Origin: a virus
DNA length: 55,192 bases
IMG/VR virus record: IMGVR_UViG_3300009183_000115
Coordinates: 1-55,192 of that record
Reading direction: 5' to 3' (one strand)
In this document: positions 24,470 to 34,198 of the stretch, one piece after another
How the letters are laid out: every line of letters begins with the position of its first letter
Numbering within the stretch: position 1 is the stretch's first letter
The notes under the pieces: model-generated
Databases searched by the model: none
The model's input: the letters and a program-made list of their open reading frames with translations, nothing else
What the model was told of the DNA's origin: nothing
Program-made: the position numbers and the translations under genes

Positions 24470-25132
24470 TTAATATTGTTTAATATATTTAGAACTATAG
24501 TAGGTACTTACAAAATGCAACGGACCAGGGCTACTACCCCAAGCATCTAAGTCACTTACTCCTGCTATTTGAGGACATGCTAGAGGGTAAGTCATATATT
24601 TTTGAATACTACTTCTGCATGCTAGCCATTGGTCAATAGCACTATCCTGATAAGGTACATAAGGTAATGTTTTTTCTATACCCCTAATATGATATCCCAT
24701 AGCATGTGTGGTTAGTACGCCGCTATCTAGTTTACAAAGATTCTCATCTACTAAAGAAATTTCACTGCTTGTTGGATGTCCTCCAAAATAAATAATATCC
24801 CAATCTGAAATTTTCTGTAACTGGTCTAATGAGCGTTCTACAAGTTCTAAACCCGGTGTTTCGCCGTCATCGTAAAACATCATATCATCTTCAAAAAGCA
24901 CTATACGTTCGTACCCCGCTTCTTTGGCTCTTTTTAAAATCGAGTGGTGTACATCTCCGTAGTAGCCGTGTTTAAGCATACCGATATCGGCTGGCGCTTC
25001 AATTCCAGGAACTCTTTCGAAAAAGCCTTCTAAACCTACTCTACGCATTTCAGCTTCAAAATGCTCTCTACGATCTGTTCTTCGATCTAAATTTATATAA
25101 TATCCTTTTTGAAAAAAATCCCTTATTTTCAT
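24470..25132 (-). CDS. GT25-type glycosyltransferase (LPS galactosyltransferase family)
   Basis: This 220-residue protein shows GYYINLDRRTDRREHF (10-25) and ERIVLFEDDMMF, the start and the acidic motif of family GT25, and a later YQDSAIDQWLA segment. GT25 members usually add galactose or glucose to lipooligosaccharide, and eukaryotic relatives galactosylate collagen hydroxylysine. The substrate here is unknown. It lies 10-11 nt from its neighbours in the island. Confidence 0.85.
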   Translation of the reverse strand: MKIRDFFQKGYYINLDRRTDRREHFEAEMRRVGLEGFFERVPGIEAPADIGMLKHGYYGDVHHSILKRAKEAGYERIVLFEDDMMFYDDGETPGLELVERSLDQLQKISDWDIIYFGGHPTSSEISLVDENLCKLDSGVLTTHAMGYHIRGIEKTLPYVPYQDSAIDQWLACRSSIQKYMTYPLACPQIAGVSDLDAWGSSPGPLHFVSTYYSSKYIKQY

Positions 25133-25143
25133 TTAAAAGCTTT

Positions 25144-27078
25144 TTATAATGGTAAAAATAACCAGTCAGAAATACCTACCTGTTCTACTGAATAATTTAA
25201 ATCAAGTAGTATTTTAAACTGTTTTTTAGTATGTTCTATATCTGTTTGTCCGAAATGGTTAGACCAGGACTCTAGAGTAATTACCGGTCTAAATTTTTTA
25301 ATTGTTTCGAGAGCACCTTCTATTACTTTAGGCTCGTATCCTTCAACATCTAGTTTAATAAAATCTAATTCATTTAAATTTAGCGAATCTATTGTTACTG
25401 TTTTAACAGGGTATCTTTCTTGTTCTGTAGTCTGTACATCGCCAGATCCAGGTATACCCATCGGATTATTATCTAATCCAGATCCGCCTAAATTAAATAA
25501 AGGCATCCATGCAAAATAACTTTCTCCTTCTCTATCTGAAAGAGCTACATTGAACACCTCTGTGTTTGAACAATCGTTTCTTTGTAAGTTTTTTCTTAAT
25601 AAACTATTAGATTCTTTAAGAGGCTCAAAACAGTATAGTTTCTTTGATAGCATAGATAATTTTACACTGTGTGTTCCTACGTGACATCCTCCTTCTAGTA
25701 CTACAGAATTTTTTGTTATATACTTTTCAAAGATTTGATGTAAATGAGGTTCCCACACCTTCCCGGCTTTTATTTCATATCCAATATGGTCATGTCTAAA
25801 CACGTAAAAAAACGCTGATTGATTTTTATCGTAATCCTTTACTTCGTAATCTCTGGGTTCTATATCATACTTTTGAAGAAGTAAGTCATTTGTATTTTTA
25901 GATTCTAATAAACTATCAATAAAATCAACCCACATTTTTCCTACTTTTTCAATATTAAAAGTTTCTAAAATGTAATCCTGTGCTTTAGTCCTATATTCTT
26001 CTTTTAATTGAGGATTAGCTTCTAAATAATTTATTTTTGCAACAATGTTATCCGTGCAAGTAAACTTACCTTCTAAGTCTTTAGATAAGGGTTCTGTTTG
26101 CATTTGAGCAAAGTCAGCTCCTTCAGGGGGATCTAACCAAACGCAATAATCGTTGAAATTTTCAGGTAATGCACCTAAGGGGTAGGTTACTACAATAACA
26201 CCTAAAGCTAATGCTTCTGCTACTACACAAGAAAAGGTATCTTTATGAACATCTTGATATGGAGTATAAAGAGGGTAAATGAAGTATTCGCTTTCTGCTA
26301 AATGTTTAAATAGAGTTCTTTTATCAACTCCGTTATGGTTGCGGAAAAATTCATCACTATGGTCATGTATTACCATTAAATAATCAAAAGCATGAAGTTC
26401 TTTGTTAGGTATGTCTAACTCTCTAACAGCTTGTGCTGCTACATTACCGCCTCTTGGCCATGAAGCATGAAAAATAAACTTACCTTTTTGCTTAGTTATA
26501 TTTTTAGCTTTTGTTTCTTTTACAATTTCGTCAAATACTGGATTCGGTATTAGAGCTTTTTTAGAGCTTGAATGCTGGGATTGTATATAAAGAAACGTGC
26601 TTGCATTTTTTTCTTCTTCCCATTTAGATATATGTACAAGCCCTAAAGCTAAATTATACTTTTTAGCATACTCTACAAAAATAAATGTACCGTACACCCA
26701 TTGCATATGAGACCAGTATATTAAAGCTTTAGTTACAGTAATAGGAAGCTCGTCGTATGCTTCAAACCATAACATACTAATTAAAATATCAAATTCTTTA
26801 TTAGGTATTCCTTCAAAGTCTTTATTGGTATATTTAACACCGTAAAATTCTTCTCCCGGTCTATACTCTATGCCCTTTTCTTTATACTGTAAATTTAGTG
26901 CTTCATCTATTTTATCGGCAGCATATACTACTTCATGTCCTTGTTTTGCTAAATATTCAGCTACTAATACAGTACTTGTATCAGTTCCTGATCCACCCCC
27001 GTTACCGTACCTTAAATTAAAGCCATTTAAGTAATTACTTCTTCTACTATTTCCTATTACTACAAATGCTATCCTCAT
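25144..27078 (-). CDS. bifunctional GT4-type glycosyltransferase fused to FkbM methyltransferase
   Basis: From ATG 27078 (MRIAFVVIG) this is 644 residues. That start lies 1 nt after the upstream stop and begins the first beta strand; a longer frame begins only at a TTG. Residues 1-400 are a GT-B glycosyltransferase with GNGGGSGTDTSTVLVAEYL, KFIFHASWPRGG and the donor-binding SCVVAEALALGVIVVTYPLG. Residues 415-644 are an FkbM methyltransferase: VVLEGGCHVGTHSVKL, YCFEPLKESN, FIKLDVEGYEPKVIEGAL. The fusion probably adds and O-methylates one sugar, which could cap the glycan. Confidence 0.88.
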   Translation of the reverse strand: MRIAFVVIGNSRRSNYLNGFNLRYGNGGGSGTDTSTVLVAEYLAKQGHEVVYAADKIDEALNLQYKEKGIEYRPGEEFYGVKYTNKDFEGIPNKEFDILISMLWFEAYDELPITVTKALIYWSHMQWVYGTFIFVEYAKKYNLALGLVHISKWEEEKNASTFLYIQSQHSSSKKALIPNPVFDEIVKETKAKNITKQKGKFIFHASWPRGGNVAAQAVRELDIPNKELHAFDYLMVIHDHSDEFFRNHNGVDKRTLFKHLAESEYFIYPLYTPYQDVHKDTFSCVVAEALALGVIVVTYPLGALPENFNDYCVWLDPPEGADFAQMQTEPLSKDLEGKFTCTDNIVAKINYLEANPQLKEEYRTKAQDYILETFNIEKVGKMWVDFIDSLLESKNTNDLLLQKYDIEPRDYEVKDYDKNQSAFFYVFRHDHIGYEIKAGKVWEPHLHQIFEKYITKNSVVLEGGCHVGTHSVKLSMLSKKLYCFEPLKESNSLLRKNLQRNDCSNTEVFNVALSDREGESYFAWMPLFNLGGSGLDNNPMGIPGSGDVQTTEQERYPVKTVTIDSLNLNELDFIKLDVEGYEPKVIEGALETIKKFRPVITLESWSNHFGQTDIEHTKKQFKILLDLNYSVEQVGISDWLFLPL

Positions 27079-27079
27079 A

Positions 27080-28372
27080 TTATATACTTTTTTCGTAGCG
27101 TTCGCTCCATTGCTTTTTTTCGTCAAATAAATACATAACTAATTTTTGAGGTATATCTAAGGATTTACCAGTTACTACGTAGGAATTAGATATTAAATTA
27201 ACATAGTCTGGTTCTGCTTCTATTGTAAAATCTTTTCTAAAAACCTCTACATCTGTCTTTGTTAATAAGCCTAGTGTTAAGAATTTAGGATTTTTAAACT
27301 TATGTTTTTTGAAAAAGTTTAAATCCCATTCACAAGTGACGTTAAACGTTTTAGTTATAAACTGATCTTCCCAAGGTAAAGGATTAGGCGGTTCTCTTAC
27401 TATTAAAGTATGTTCTTGTATTTTGCAATTTTTAAAATCAAATCCTCCAAACTCTTCATACTCATGAAGTGTTCTAACTTTACCTAAGCCATAAATACCT
27501 AAGTCAATACCATTATCCTCTTGTCCAAATATTTGGCGTGTTTTACTTCGAGCAAATGCATCTCTTTCTCCACTTGTTTTATCAGTTTCGCTTTTGGTTC
27601 CATGATCTTCCCAATGTTTAGGCCTCCCCTCTCTAGTGTACTCATGCCAAATATATTGACGGTATGGACTAAAAAAGTCATATCCTGAAGTCCAGGCTCT
27701 AACACTCATAGTAGTTTCTTCGCAATAGCCTCCAAAGTAAATGTCCGGGTCATAAGGAATTTCTTTTACAAACTTACTTACTGTAAAGTAAAAATGTCCG
27801 CTTATAGTACGAGCTTTTATAACTTCAGTTCTTTCTTTATAATCTTGAATATACCATGGCATACTCATAAGTAATTTATCAGAACTAAATTCATATTGAG
27901 ACATTAAACACGGAACAGGATTTAAACTTGAATCACGACGACATCCACATCCTGGATCTGTTTCTACACTGAATGGAGTTAAGTAAGTAGTTAAAATTGG
28001 CTTCTTAGAAAGAGTACTAGCTTGTTCGTAGTCTTCTATCATCATAGTATCCCATCCTTCTAAAAATCTATGATGGGAATCTAATTGAAGAGTGTATTTT
28101 TCATCATCTAAAAGAAGATTTGTTTGGTTTCTAGCCCAGCCCAAGCCCTGACTTTCTGAATAATGAAATTTACTTACTCTAAATTGAGGATTACCATCGT
28201 AGTGGTTGGGATTTTCTGTGTCATCATACTGCCAACAGATGCCAAATACTAATCTTTCTGGGTGATCTGCTTTTTCTAAGGCGTATTGAATTGTAGGAAC
28301 TAATTGTGGATCTCTATAACTAGCTAATTGTACAAAAATTTTATCAGTATCTCGTACTTTTATTTTTTTCAT
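27080..28372 (-). CDS. GlcNAc-transferase of the GT60/Skp1-GnT type
   Basis: This 430-residue protein begins with IFVQLASYRDPQLVPTI and contains GLGWARNQ and YTLQLDSHHRF (D98-S-H100, the metal-binding motif), followed by a cysteine-containing loop and an extended domain. This is the pattern of the GlcNAc-transferase family that includes the Dictyostelium enzyme adding GlcNAc to hydroxyproline of Skp1. It is the first gene after the Thr-Pro-rich fibre gene. A protein-modifying role is therefore attractive but inferred; other members may act on different acceptors. Confidence 0.82.
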   Translation of the reverse strand: MKKIKVRDTDKIFVQLASYRDPQLVPTIQYALEKADHPERLVFGICWQYDDTENPNHYDGNPQFRVSKFHYSESQGLGWARNQTNLLLDDEKYTLQLDSHHRFLEGWDTMMIEDYEQASTLSKKPILTTYLTPFSVETDPGCGCRRDSSLNPVPCLMSQYEFSSDKLLMSMPWYIQDYKERTEVIKARTISGHFYFTVSKFVKEIPYDPDIYFGGYCEETTMSVRAWTSGYDFFSPYRQYIWHEYTREGRPKHWEDHGTKSETDKTSGERDAFARSKTRQIFGQEDNGIDLGIYGLGKVRTLHEYEEFGGFDFKNCKIQEHTLIVREPPNPLPWEDQFITKTFNVTCEWDLNFFKKHKFKNPKFLTLGLLTKTDVEVFRKDFTIEAEPDYVNLISNSYVVTGKSLDIPQKLVMYLFDEKKQWSERYEKSI

Positions 28373-28422
28373 AACAGTTTTTATTTTTAATATAAGTAAG
28401 TTATTTTAATTCTCAAAATTTA

Positions 28423-31400
28423 TTATTCTGGGCATAGACAATCTGCACAGACAAAGTTAAACATTTGTGTTCCTGAAGGTGATAAGGTTGTTCCATCGTT
28501 AAATACGCATTGATTAAATACTTCATTCGATTGACCATCACAAGTTTGAACTCCTACTACATACCAGTTATTAAAGGCGCAATCGTGAAATTGAGTATAG
28601 GTTACCGGTGGTGCAGTTGGTGTCGGTGTAGCAGTTGGTTCAGGTGTAGCAGTTGGTTCAGGTGTAGCTGTTGGTTCGGGTGTTGGAGTTAAGGATGGAT
28701 TTGGTGTAGCTGTTGGTAGTGGAGTAGCAGTTGGTTCAGGTGTTGGAGTAGGAGTAGGATAACTACAGTTAATACTGGTCGCTTGGCTTGCAGCCGATCC
28801 GTTTGAATCCTTTACTCTTACTGTAAATGTATCAGAGCCGCCTGTTGTATTTCTTAAACCTGTAGAAGCATTGTAAGGTGCAACTTGATATGTGATTGTG
28901 AATGGTGAATTAACGGCTGTATAAGTACTATATACTCCGGCATATCCTGCCTGTATTTCAAATCCAGTATTAGTACCGCCACTAAATGTAGCAGTTACTT
29001 TTCCTAAATAAGTTCCGGTATTATCACAACCTACTGATAAAGCTAAAGTTACCGGCGGTACAGGTGTTGCAGTTGGTAATGGAGTAGCAGTTGGTAATGG
29101 AGTAGGTGTTGCAGTTGGTAGAGGTGTAGCTGTTGGTACAGGTGTAGCTGTTGGTAATGGAGTAGGAGTAGGTGTTGGTATAGTAGAACAATCTACTACA
29201 GTTAAGGTTTGACCTGCAGCTCCAATTTCTACTGCCCAAGTAGTCGGACTCCTAAATACTTTGTGATATAAAGATCCACCATCATAAGTTGTACTTAATG
29301 CTAAGTCTGTATACCATATTGTTGTGCCTACAATAGGAACAGTAGTTCCGTTAGCTGTATATTTGTTGGTAGCAGCAGGAGGAGTTGAACTACCATTTGT
29401 ACAAGCTAAGGCAGCTGATGCATATCTACCTAAACCGCTTCCACCAGTTGTAGTATCAATTAAGAATACTGCAGGTGGAAGAGGTGTAGCAGTTGGTGCA
29501 GGTGTTGATGTTGGTACAGGTGTATATGTAGGACCCGGTGTAGCTGTTGGTGCAGGCGTAGCTGTTGCAGTTGGTGCAGGTGTAGCAGTTGGTAATGGAG
29601 TAGGTGTTGGTATAGTAGAGCAATCTGTAATAGATAAAATAGTACCAAATGTACCGATTTCAATACCCCATCTTGAACTATTTTTAGAAACTTTATAAAT
29701 TAATCCACCGCCATTAAATGCTGTAGTACATGTTACATCTGTATAGAATATATCATTTACTTCAGGTAATATATCATCGTTTAAATACATTGTAACACCT
29801 GGTGTGTAGTTTGAATCTGCACAAGCTAATGCTTTACTTGCATAAGTTGCTCCTGTGTATCTTAAGTATCCAATACCTGGAGGGGTTGGGCTCGGTGTTG
29901 GAGTTGGAGTAGATGCAAAGCAAATAGACTCTGCATAAAGAGAACCGGCAATAGCAACCCAAACTTTAGGACCGTTTGAATAATATCCGTTAGAAGAAGT
30001 TACTGATAAAGGTGTGTTTAATACGCTATAAATCTGTGATCCATTTTGTAAGCTTTGAGATTGTATATAACCATATGCAGTAGTATAATTAGCTATAATA
30101 TATCTACTACAAGCTTCGTTGGCGCTAGCACTACTGAAGCCTAAATTCATTGAGTATATTGGAACAATTGTTTCTACGCTTCCTGTAATAGAACCTGTAT
30201 AAGAACCTGTTAAATAGGTTCCTTTAGTTAATACTGTATTTCTATCAGTAGTAAATTGGCTTGATGCAGGATTATAAGAACCTGTTAAGGTTAAACTCAT
30301 TGTAGGATAACCAATAGGCCATGTACTTTGAGAAGCAAAAGCATTAAATATTAAATAGTCTCCTTCTAAAGCAGTTAAAGATCCACTCATTGAACTTGAA
30401 ATCATTAAGCTAGAAGAAGTAGCAGACCCTGAAGGACTATTAATAACAATAGACATACTAGCTGGAGCCCCAATGATAGTGTCTAATGATAATGAGTATT
30501 TAACTGGTACTGGTTTAGGAGTTGCTGTAGGTGTTGGAGTAGGTGTTGGAGTAGGTGTTAATGTAGGTGTTGGAGTAGGTGTTAGTGTAGGTGTAGGTGT
30601 TGGAGTAGGAGTTACTGTAGGAGTAGGTGTTGGGGTGGGCGGCGTATATGTAGTTATTACACTTCCTGATAAAGATCCGGTAAAAGATCCTGTTAAATAA
30701 GTTCCTAAACTTAATAAACTACCGCTATCTGTTGTGGTAAATATGCTAGATGTATTTGAAGATCCAGTAATACTTAAGGTCATGGTAGAGATACCGGTCA
30801 GTGGCCATGAGCTTCCACTATTATATCCGCTAAAGATTACATAGTCTCCAGGTATAGCGCTGACTGATCCGCTTATAGAACTAGAGAAGAAATAGCTGCT
30901 AGTAGTAGCTGATCCTGAAGGTTTTTGTATTACAATAGACATGCTAGCGGGAACATTAGCAGCTAAATCAAGTTTATAGTACACTGGTACAGGTACAGGA
31001 GTAGCTGTTGGTAATGGAGTAGGTGTAGCTGTTGGTAGAGGTGTAGCTGTTGGTAGAGGTGTAGCTGTTGGTGCAGGTGTAGCTGTTGGTAATGGAGTAG
31101 GTGTAGCTGTTGGTACAGGTGTAGCTGTTGGTGCAGGTGTAGCAGTTGGTACAGGTGTAGCTGTTGGTGCAGGTGTAGGTGTAGGAACACCTGGTGCTAC
31201 TGTAGAAGCTCCTGTATTACATATAGGATCTAAACTGGAAGCGTAAATTGTATTTACTGTGAGAGGAGTAACTATAGTAAATCCGCCAAGTAGCTGATCT
31301 CTCGTAACAGATCCAACCAAATTTCCATTTTCATCTGTCGGTTGTATTCTAGCACTTGGGGTCGATAATGTACTATATAGTAAACTAAATGCACTATTAC

Positions 31401-32343
31401 TTACCCCTACTGTACTTGCTCTAACTAATAAAGTTTCAGTAGTTGAAGTACTACTAACTAACGATACCGTTAAACCGCTAACAACACAATCCGTAATTTG
31501 AACTGTAATTGGTTCTTTATCTGAAGATGCACAGTATGTTGAGCTTACAGTATAGTAGTCTTTATAGGTACCTACTACATTTGTCAGTACGTCTGATTCG
31601 CTAAGTGTAATAGTGCCATTTGAGGCAATGCTAGAGCTTGGAAATTGGAAGTCTCTATACGGGTAAAGTACAACAGAAGCTGTATTTACTGGAGCACAAT
31701 CTGGTTGTGCATCTGTAATAGGGTTAAAGGACTTAACAGATTGTGTTATATCAAAGATGTAAGATTTGGGGAAGGTAAAGGGTCCACCATCCATAGCACA
31801 ATAGTAATCCGGGTTAGTAATAATCACAAATCCTTGAGGGTAGATAATATTACCTACGTGTGCGTTTGTTGCAGTATCATAGACGTTTCCGTTTCCGTCA
31901 TCTGCTATAGAGTAAGAGCTACCAGTTAAGAAAAAACTCTTTCTAGAAGTCTTTTCTCCATAGCTACTCTTAGGTATATTGATAATTTTTATCTTAGAAT
32001 TGGATGCTGTAGGAAAAGAGCGAATATCGGCTGATGCTGATAGCGTAGTATTACCTTCAAATGTTCCGGAAGCTGCTGTAGATTGTAAGAAGTTATCAGC
32101 AGAAGAGCCTGATATTTGATAGGAGCTAGTTAAGAAGTTAGAATAGAACAAATGCCTAATAGACCAGTAACGCAAGGTTCTTTGCGGTATTGATCCTGTT
32201 ACTGTAACGGGGCCATTTAACCCACTTTGTGCGTAAATGCCCGAATTACATATAGTAGTGTTACTATAAGAAGCGGAGTATTTAAGTTTAATGGGAGTAG
32301 CGGTAACATCAGAAATTAAAAGGCTATTTGACGCTCTACTCAT
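28423..32343 (-). CDS. large fibre-like protein with Thr-Pro-rich linkers
   Basis: This 1306-residue protein consists of globular segments joined by six low-complexity Thr-Pro linkers (PTATP, PTPTP and similar). An N-terminal region (about 1-385) is followed by linker 1; a beta-rich domain A with [16 protein letters not shown]; linker 2; its copy A' with [16 protein letters not shown]; a further domain; linker 3; domain C (ending in [18 protein letters not shown]); linker 4; its copy C' ([18 protein letters not shown]); linker 5; a domain with several Cys; linker 6; and a Cys-rich C-terminus. It is probably a long, flexible host-binding fibre. The linkers resemble mucin stalks and lie beside the glycosyltransferase island, so O-glycosylation is possible. 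Confidence 0.75.
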   Translation of the reverse strand: MSRASNSLLISDVTATPIKLKYSASYSNTTICNSGIYAQSGLNGPVTVTGSIPQRTLRYWSIRHLFYSNFLTSSYQISGSSADNFLQSTAASGTFEGNTTLSASADIRSFPTASNSKIKIINIPKSSYGEKTSRKSFFLTGSSYSIADDGNGNVYDTATNAHVGNIIYPQGFVIITNPDYYCAMDGGPFTFPKSYIFDITQSVKSFNPITDAQPDCAPVNTASVVLYPYRDFQFPSSSIASNGTITLSESDVLTNVVGTYKDYYTVSSTYCASSDKEPITVQITDCVVSGLTVSLVSSTSTTETLLVRASTVGVSNSAFSLLYSTLSTPSARIQPTDENGNLVGSVTRDQLLGGFTIVTPLTVNTIYASSLDPICNTGASTVAPGVPTPTPAPTATPVPTATPAPTATPVPTATPTPLPTATPAPTATPLPTATPLPTATPTPLPTATPVPVPVYYKLDLAANVPASMSIVIQKPSGSATTSSYFFSSSISGSVSAIPGDYVIFSGYNSGSSWPLTGISTMTLSITGSSNTSSIFTTTDSGSLLSLGTYLTGSFTGSLSGSVITTYTPPTPTPTPTVTPTPTPTPTLTPTPTPTLTPTPTPTPTPTATPKPVPVKYSLSLDTIIGAPASMSIVINSPSGSATSSSLMISSSMSGSLTALEGDYLIFNAFASQSTWPIGYPTMSLTLTGSYNPASSQFTTDRNTVLTKGTYLTGSYTGSITGSVETIVPIYSMNLGFSSASANEACSRYIIANYTTAYGYIQSQSLQNGSQIYSVLNTPLSVTSSNGYYSNGPKVWVAIAGSLYAESICFASTPTPTPSPTPPGIGYLRYTGATYASKALACADSNYTPGVTMYLNDDILPEVNDIFYTDVTCTTAFNGGGLIYKVSKNSSRWGIEIGTFGTILSITDCSTIPTPTPLPTATPAPTATATPAPTATPGPTYTPVPTSTPAPTATPLPPAVFLIDTTTGGSGLGRYASAALACTNGSSTPPAATNKYTANGTTVPIVGTTIWYTDLALSTTYDGGSLYHKVFRSPTTWAVEIGAAGQTLTVVDCSTIPTPTPTPLPTATPVPTATPLPTATPTPLPTATPLPTATPVPPVTLALSVGCDNTGTYLGKVTATFSGGTNTGFEIQAGYAGVYSTYTAVNSPFTITYQVAPYNASTGLRNTTGGSDTFTVRVKDSNGSAASQATSINCSYPTPTPTPEPTATPLPTATPNPSLTPTPEPTATPEPTATPEPTATPTPTAPPVTYTQFHDCAFNNWYVVGVQTCDGQSNEVFNQCVFNDGTTLSPSGTQMFNFVCADCLCPE
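28606..28760. repeat. Thr-Pro linker 6 (coding tandem repeat)
   Basis: Imperfect short tandem units on the plus strand such as GGTGTAGCAGTTGGTTCAG, encoding PTATPEP-type repeats in the fibre gene. Confidence 0.8.
29051..29181. repeat. Thr-Pro linker 5 (coding tandem repeat)
   Basis: Imperfect units of GTAGCAGTTGGTAATGG type encoding PTATPLP repeats between domain C' and the next domain of the fibre. Confidence 0.8.
29473..29615. repeat. Thr-Pro linker 4 (coding tandem repeat)
   Basis: Units of GGTGTAGCTGTTGGTGCAG type encode PTATPAP repeats between fibre domains C and C'. Confidence 0.8.
29875..29911. repeat. Thr-Pro linker 3 (short)
   Basis: A short stretch encoding [10 protein letters not shown] before fibre domain C. 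Confidence 0.65.
30505..30645. repeat. Thr-Pro linker 2 (coding tandem repeat)
   Basis: Repeated GGTGTTGGAGTAG units encode nearly pure Thr-Pro dipeptides between fibre domains A and A'. Confidence 0.8.
30985..31187. repeat. Thr-Pro linker 1 (longest coding tandem repeat)
   Basis: Repeated GGTGTAGCTGTTGGT units encode [14 protein letters not shown] repeats after the N-terminal region of the fibre. These near-identical units could misassemble or recombine. Confidence 0.8.
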
Positions 32344-32355
32344 TTTATTTTATTA

Positions 32356-33471
32356 TTACCAATCTAACTTAACTCTAATTAATGCTTCTTTTGTAAAGTC
32401 TTTAACTAAGGCTTGTGATAATTTAGCTACTGCTAAAAGCTCACTATTGTTATTATATAATCCAACTGTTGTTACAAAGGTTTGTGGGCTATAAATCATT
32501 GTTTGATAAAGAACAGCTCCTGTTGAACCAGAAACGAAAGTTGGGTTTGTTGAATAATTGTATTCTGCATTGTTTACTCTTACAAAAACGTAATCAGAAG
32601 AAACTGTTTCCTGTGAGTTTAATTGAAAAGCAGATCCTGTTAATACTGTAGATGAAGCAGGATATGTTGCACTCTGAGAAATAGCTTGATATAGTATTGT
32701 ATTATTGGCAGAAGTATAAGAAGCAGAAGCTGCAGGCGTTATAGCGCCATAGTTCTGGCGATCTACGGTTATACTAACTCCTCCGTTAAGTATAGGTAAG
32801 GCAAGTGCACTAGGATTTAAAATTATTGTCCCGATATCAGGTAAAAATAATCCATAAGATCCAGATGCTGTATAACCTGGTGCAATACCGTTAAGAGCAG
32901 TTCCGCTAATTGCTTTACCATATGAACCGGAAACTAAGTTAAATACTCTACCGCAATCCAAGTAATTAACTGTCGTTACGTCGTTACTATCATCGCAAAT
33001 AGTGATTAAGCCTGCTGATCCTGAAATACTTAAATTAAATGTACCTGGCATTAAGCTTTGCTTATATCTATTTCTATCAACATTAATAGCCCAAATATCT
33101 AGAGCATTTGTAGCTTGACCGCCAAAGTTAAATCCTTGAGAACCGGAAATTGTGGGACCATATACTAGGGTAGCATATTGATTATAAGTAGTTAGTGAAG
33201 GAGATACACCTGGCACTAGTGCGTTTAACCATTGAGAGCCAGATCCTTTTGAATTACCGTAAGCAACTGCGAATTGAACTACAGATCCGTTTGCTCCTAC
33301 TGCAGATTGGTACACATTTAAGTAATAAGCGCCTGCACTTATTGTAGAGGTAGCTATTGCTGAAGCTGTATAGAAGGTAGTTAGTGTTGGTACGTTAGAA
33401 CTCCAGGCTGGAGCTGTAATCGAATCAGAACTTACTACAAAATCTGATGGATTTAGTTGTGTAAATGACAT
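32356..33471 (-). CDS. virion structural protein with C-terminal VGLYN domain
   Basis: This 371-residue Ser/Gly/Thr-rich beta-type protein probably belongs to the tail or fibre. The C-terminal part (about 270-371) has YNYSTNPT and TTVGLYNNNSELLAVAKL, found again in the small protein at 20855-21238. The middle includes NALDIWAINVDRNRYKQS and a cysteine pair (ICDD, LDCGR). No catalytic motif. It starts 4 nt after the gene at 33476-34141 and precedes the Thr-Pro fibre by 12 nt, so the three may form a fibre module. Confidence 0.7.
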   Translation of the reverse strand: MSFTQLNPSDFVVSSDSITAPAWSSNVPTLTTFYTASAIATSTISAGAYYLNVYQSAVGANGSVVQFAVAYGNSKGSGSQWLNALVPGVSPSLTTYNQYATLVYGPTISGSQGFNFGGQATNALDIWAINVDRNRYKQSLMPGTFNLSISGSAGLITICDDSNDVTTVNYLDCGRVFNLVSGSYGKAISGTALNGIAPGYTASGSYGLFLPDIGTIILNPSALALPILNGGVSITVDRQNYGAITPAASASYTSANNTILYQAISQSATYPASSTVLTGSAFQLNSQETVSSDYVFVRVNNAEYNYSTNPTFVSGSTGAVLYQTMIYSPQTFVTTVGLYNNNSELLAVAKLSQALVKDFTKEALIRVKLDW

Positions 33472-33475
33472 ATTC

Positions 33476-34141
33476 TTATTGTGTTACTTTAGTTATTTGT
33501 ACTGGGATGAATAATCTTGCACCTGAATCACGTCCTACGATTGTTAAGGTAGTATATAAAGTACTGTTGCTACCAAATAACGTGTTTACAGTTGTACCTG
33601 TCATGTTAATTGTAGTACCAATAACAGTTTTTGATACATTTGTACCTACTGTAGTAGTGCCTGTTGCGTTTAAAGCAGTTGCATTAGGTGTATTAATACC
33701 AACACCGTTAAATGCAGACATTGTTCTCACATCACCTATTGTTGCAACGTATCCAGATTGTTCGAAAGTAGAAGTTGCACCTAAATAATTCAATGTTTGA
33801 GGTGTAAGAGAAAGTGATGAACCTTGCTTTAGTACGATTGTTGAATACCCAACAGAGATTACTGGAAGTTTAGCTGTTCCTCTTGGTAGAGTAATTAACT
33901 TATACTTCATAATTTCATTAGATTCAGGAAAAGCTTGAATAATTGGCATATTTTCAATTGCCGATCCATAAAACGCTGATCCTGAAGGGTGATTCGGGTT
34001 GTATAGAGTGTAGTCTACCTCGTCATCTGATAAGGAAAACTGCGTGATTTGAAATGAACCGTCGTTCTGCGCTAATAACTGTCTACCTGTATTGGTTAGA
34101 ATAGCGTCTACAACAACCGATGTGTTACTTAAATATCCCAT
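33476..34141 (-). CDS. conserved virion structural protein
   Basis: This 221-residue protein begins YLSNTSVVVDAILTNTGRQ and continues QFSLSDDEVDYTLYNPNHPS and IENMPIIQAFPESNEIMKYK, blocks I recall from tail or structural proteins of T4-like phages. The C-terminal half is Thr/Asn-rich beta sequence. It lies directly before the VGLYN protein and after a palindromic promoter-like element (34156-34169). The exact place in the virion is unknown. Confidence 0.7.
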   Translation of the reverse strand: MGYLSNTSVVVDAILTNTGRQLLAQNDGSFQITQFSLSDDEVDYTLYNPNHPSGSAFYGSAIENMPIIQAFPESNEIMKYKLITLPRGTAKLPVISVGYSTIVLKQGSSLSLTPQTLNYLGATSTFEQSGYVATIGDVRTMSAFNGVGINTPNATALNATGTTTVGTNVSKTVIGTTINMTGTTVNTLFGSNSTLYTTLTIVGRDSGARLFIPVQITKVTQ

Positions 34142-34155
34142 GTTTTATTGTTTTT

Positions 34156-34169
34156 CTATTTATAAATAG
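34156..34169 (-). promoter_or_regulatory. palindromic late promoter-like element CTATTTATAAATAG
   Basis: This perfect 14-bp palindrome contains both the CTATTTAT element and a T4-type TATAAATA, 14-20 nt before the ATG at 34141. It lies in a 57-nt gap between two virion genes, which otherwise shows no gene. Confidence 0.5.
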
Positions 34170-34198
34170 TTTGAAAATTAAAAGTTTTTTAGTTTATC

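Noticed and set aside
27079-27126. Longer frame for the GT4-FkbM protein
   Set aside because: It begins at TTG inside the preceding gene; the ATG at 27078 lies 1 nt after that gene's stop and starts at the first strand of the fold.
30473-30700. Plus-strand open frame encoding Gly-Val repeats within the fibre gene
   Set aside because: It is the antisense reading of the Thr-Pro codons; the minus-strand frame is far longer and continuous.
28606-31187. Regular short repeats that could suggest a CRISPR array or satellite
   Set aside because: They are in frame inside one long open reading frame and encode Thr-Pro dipeptides; there are no unique spacers of constant length.
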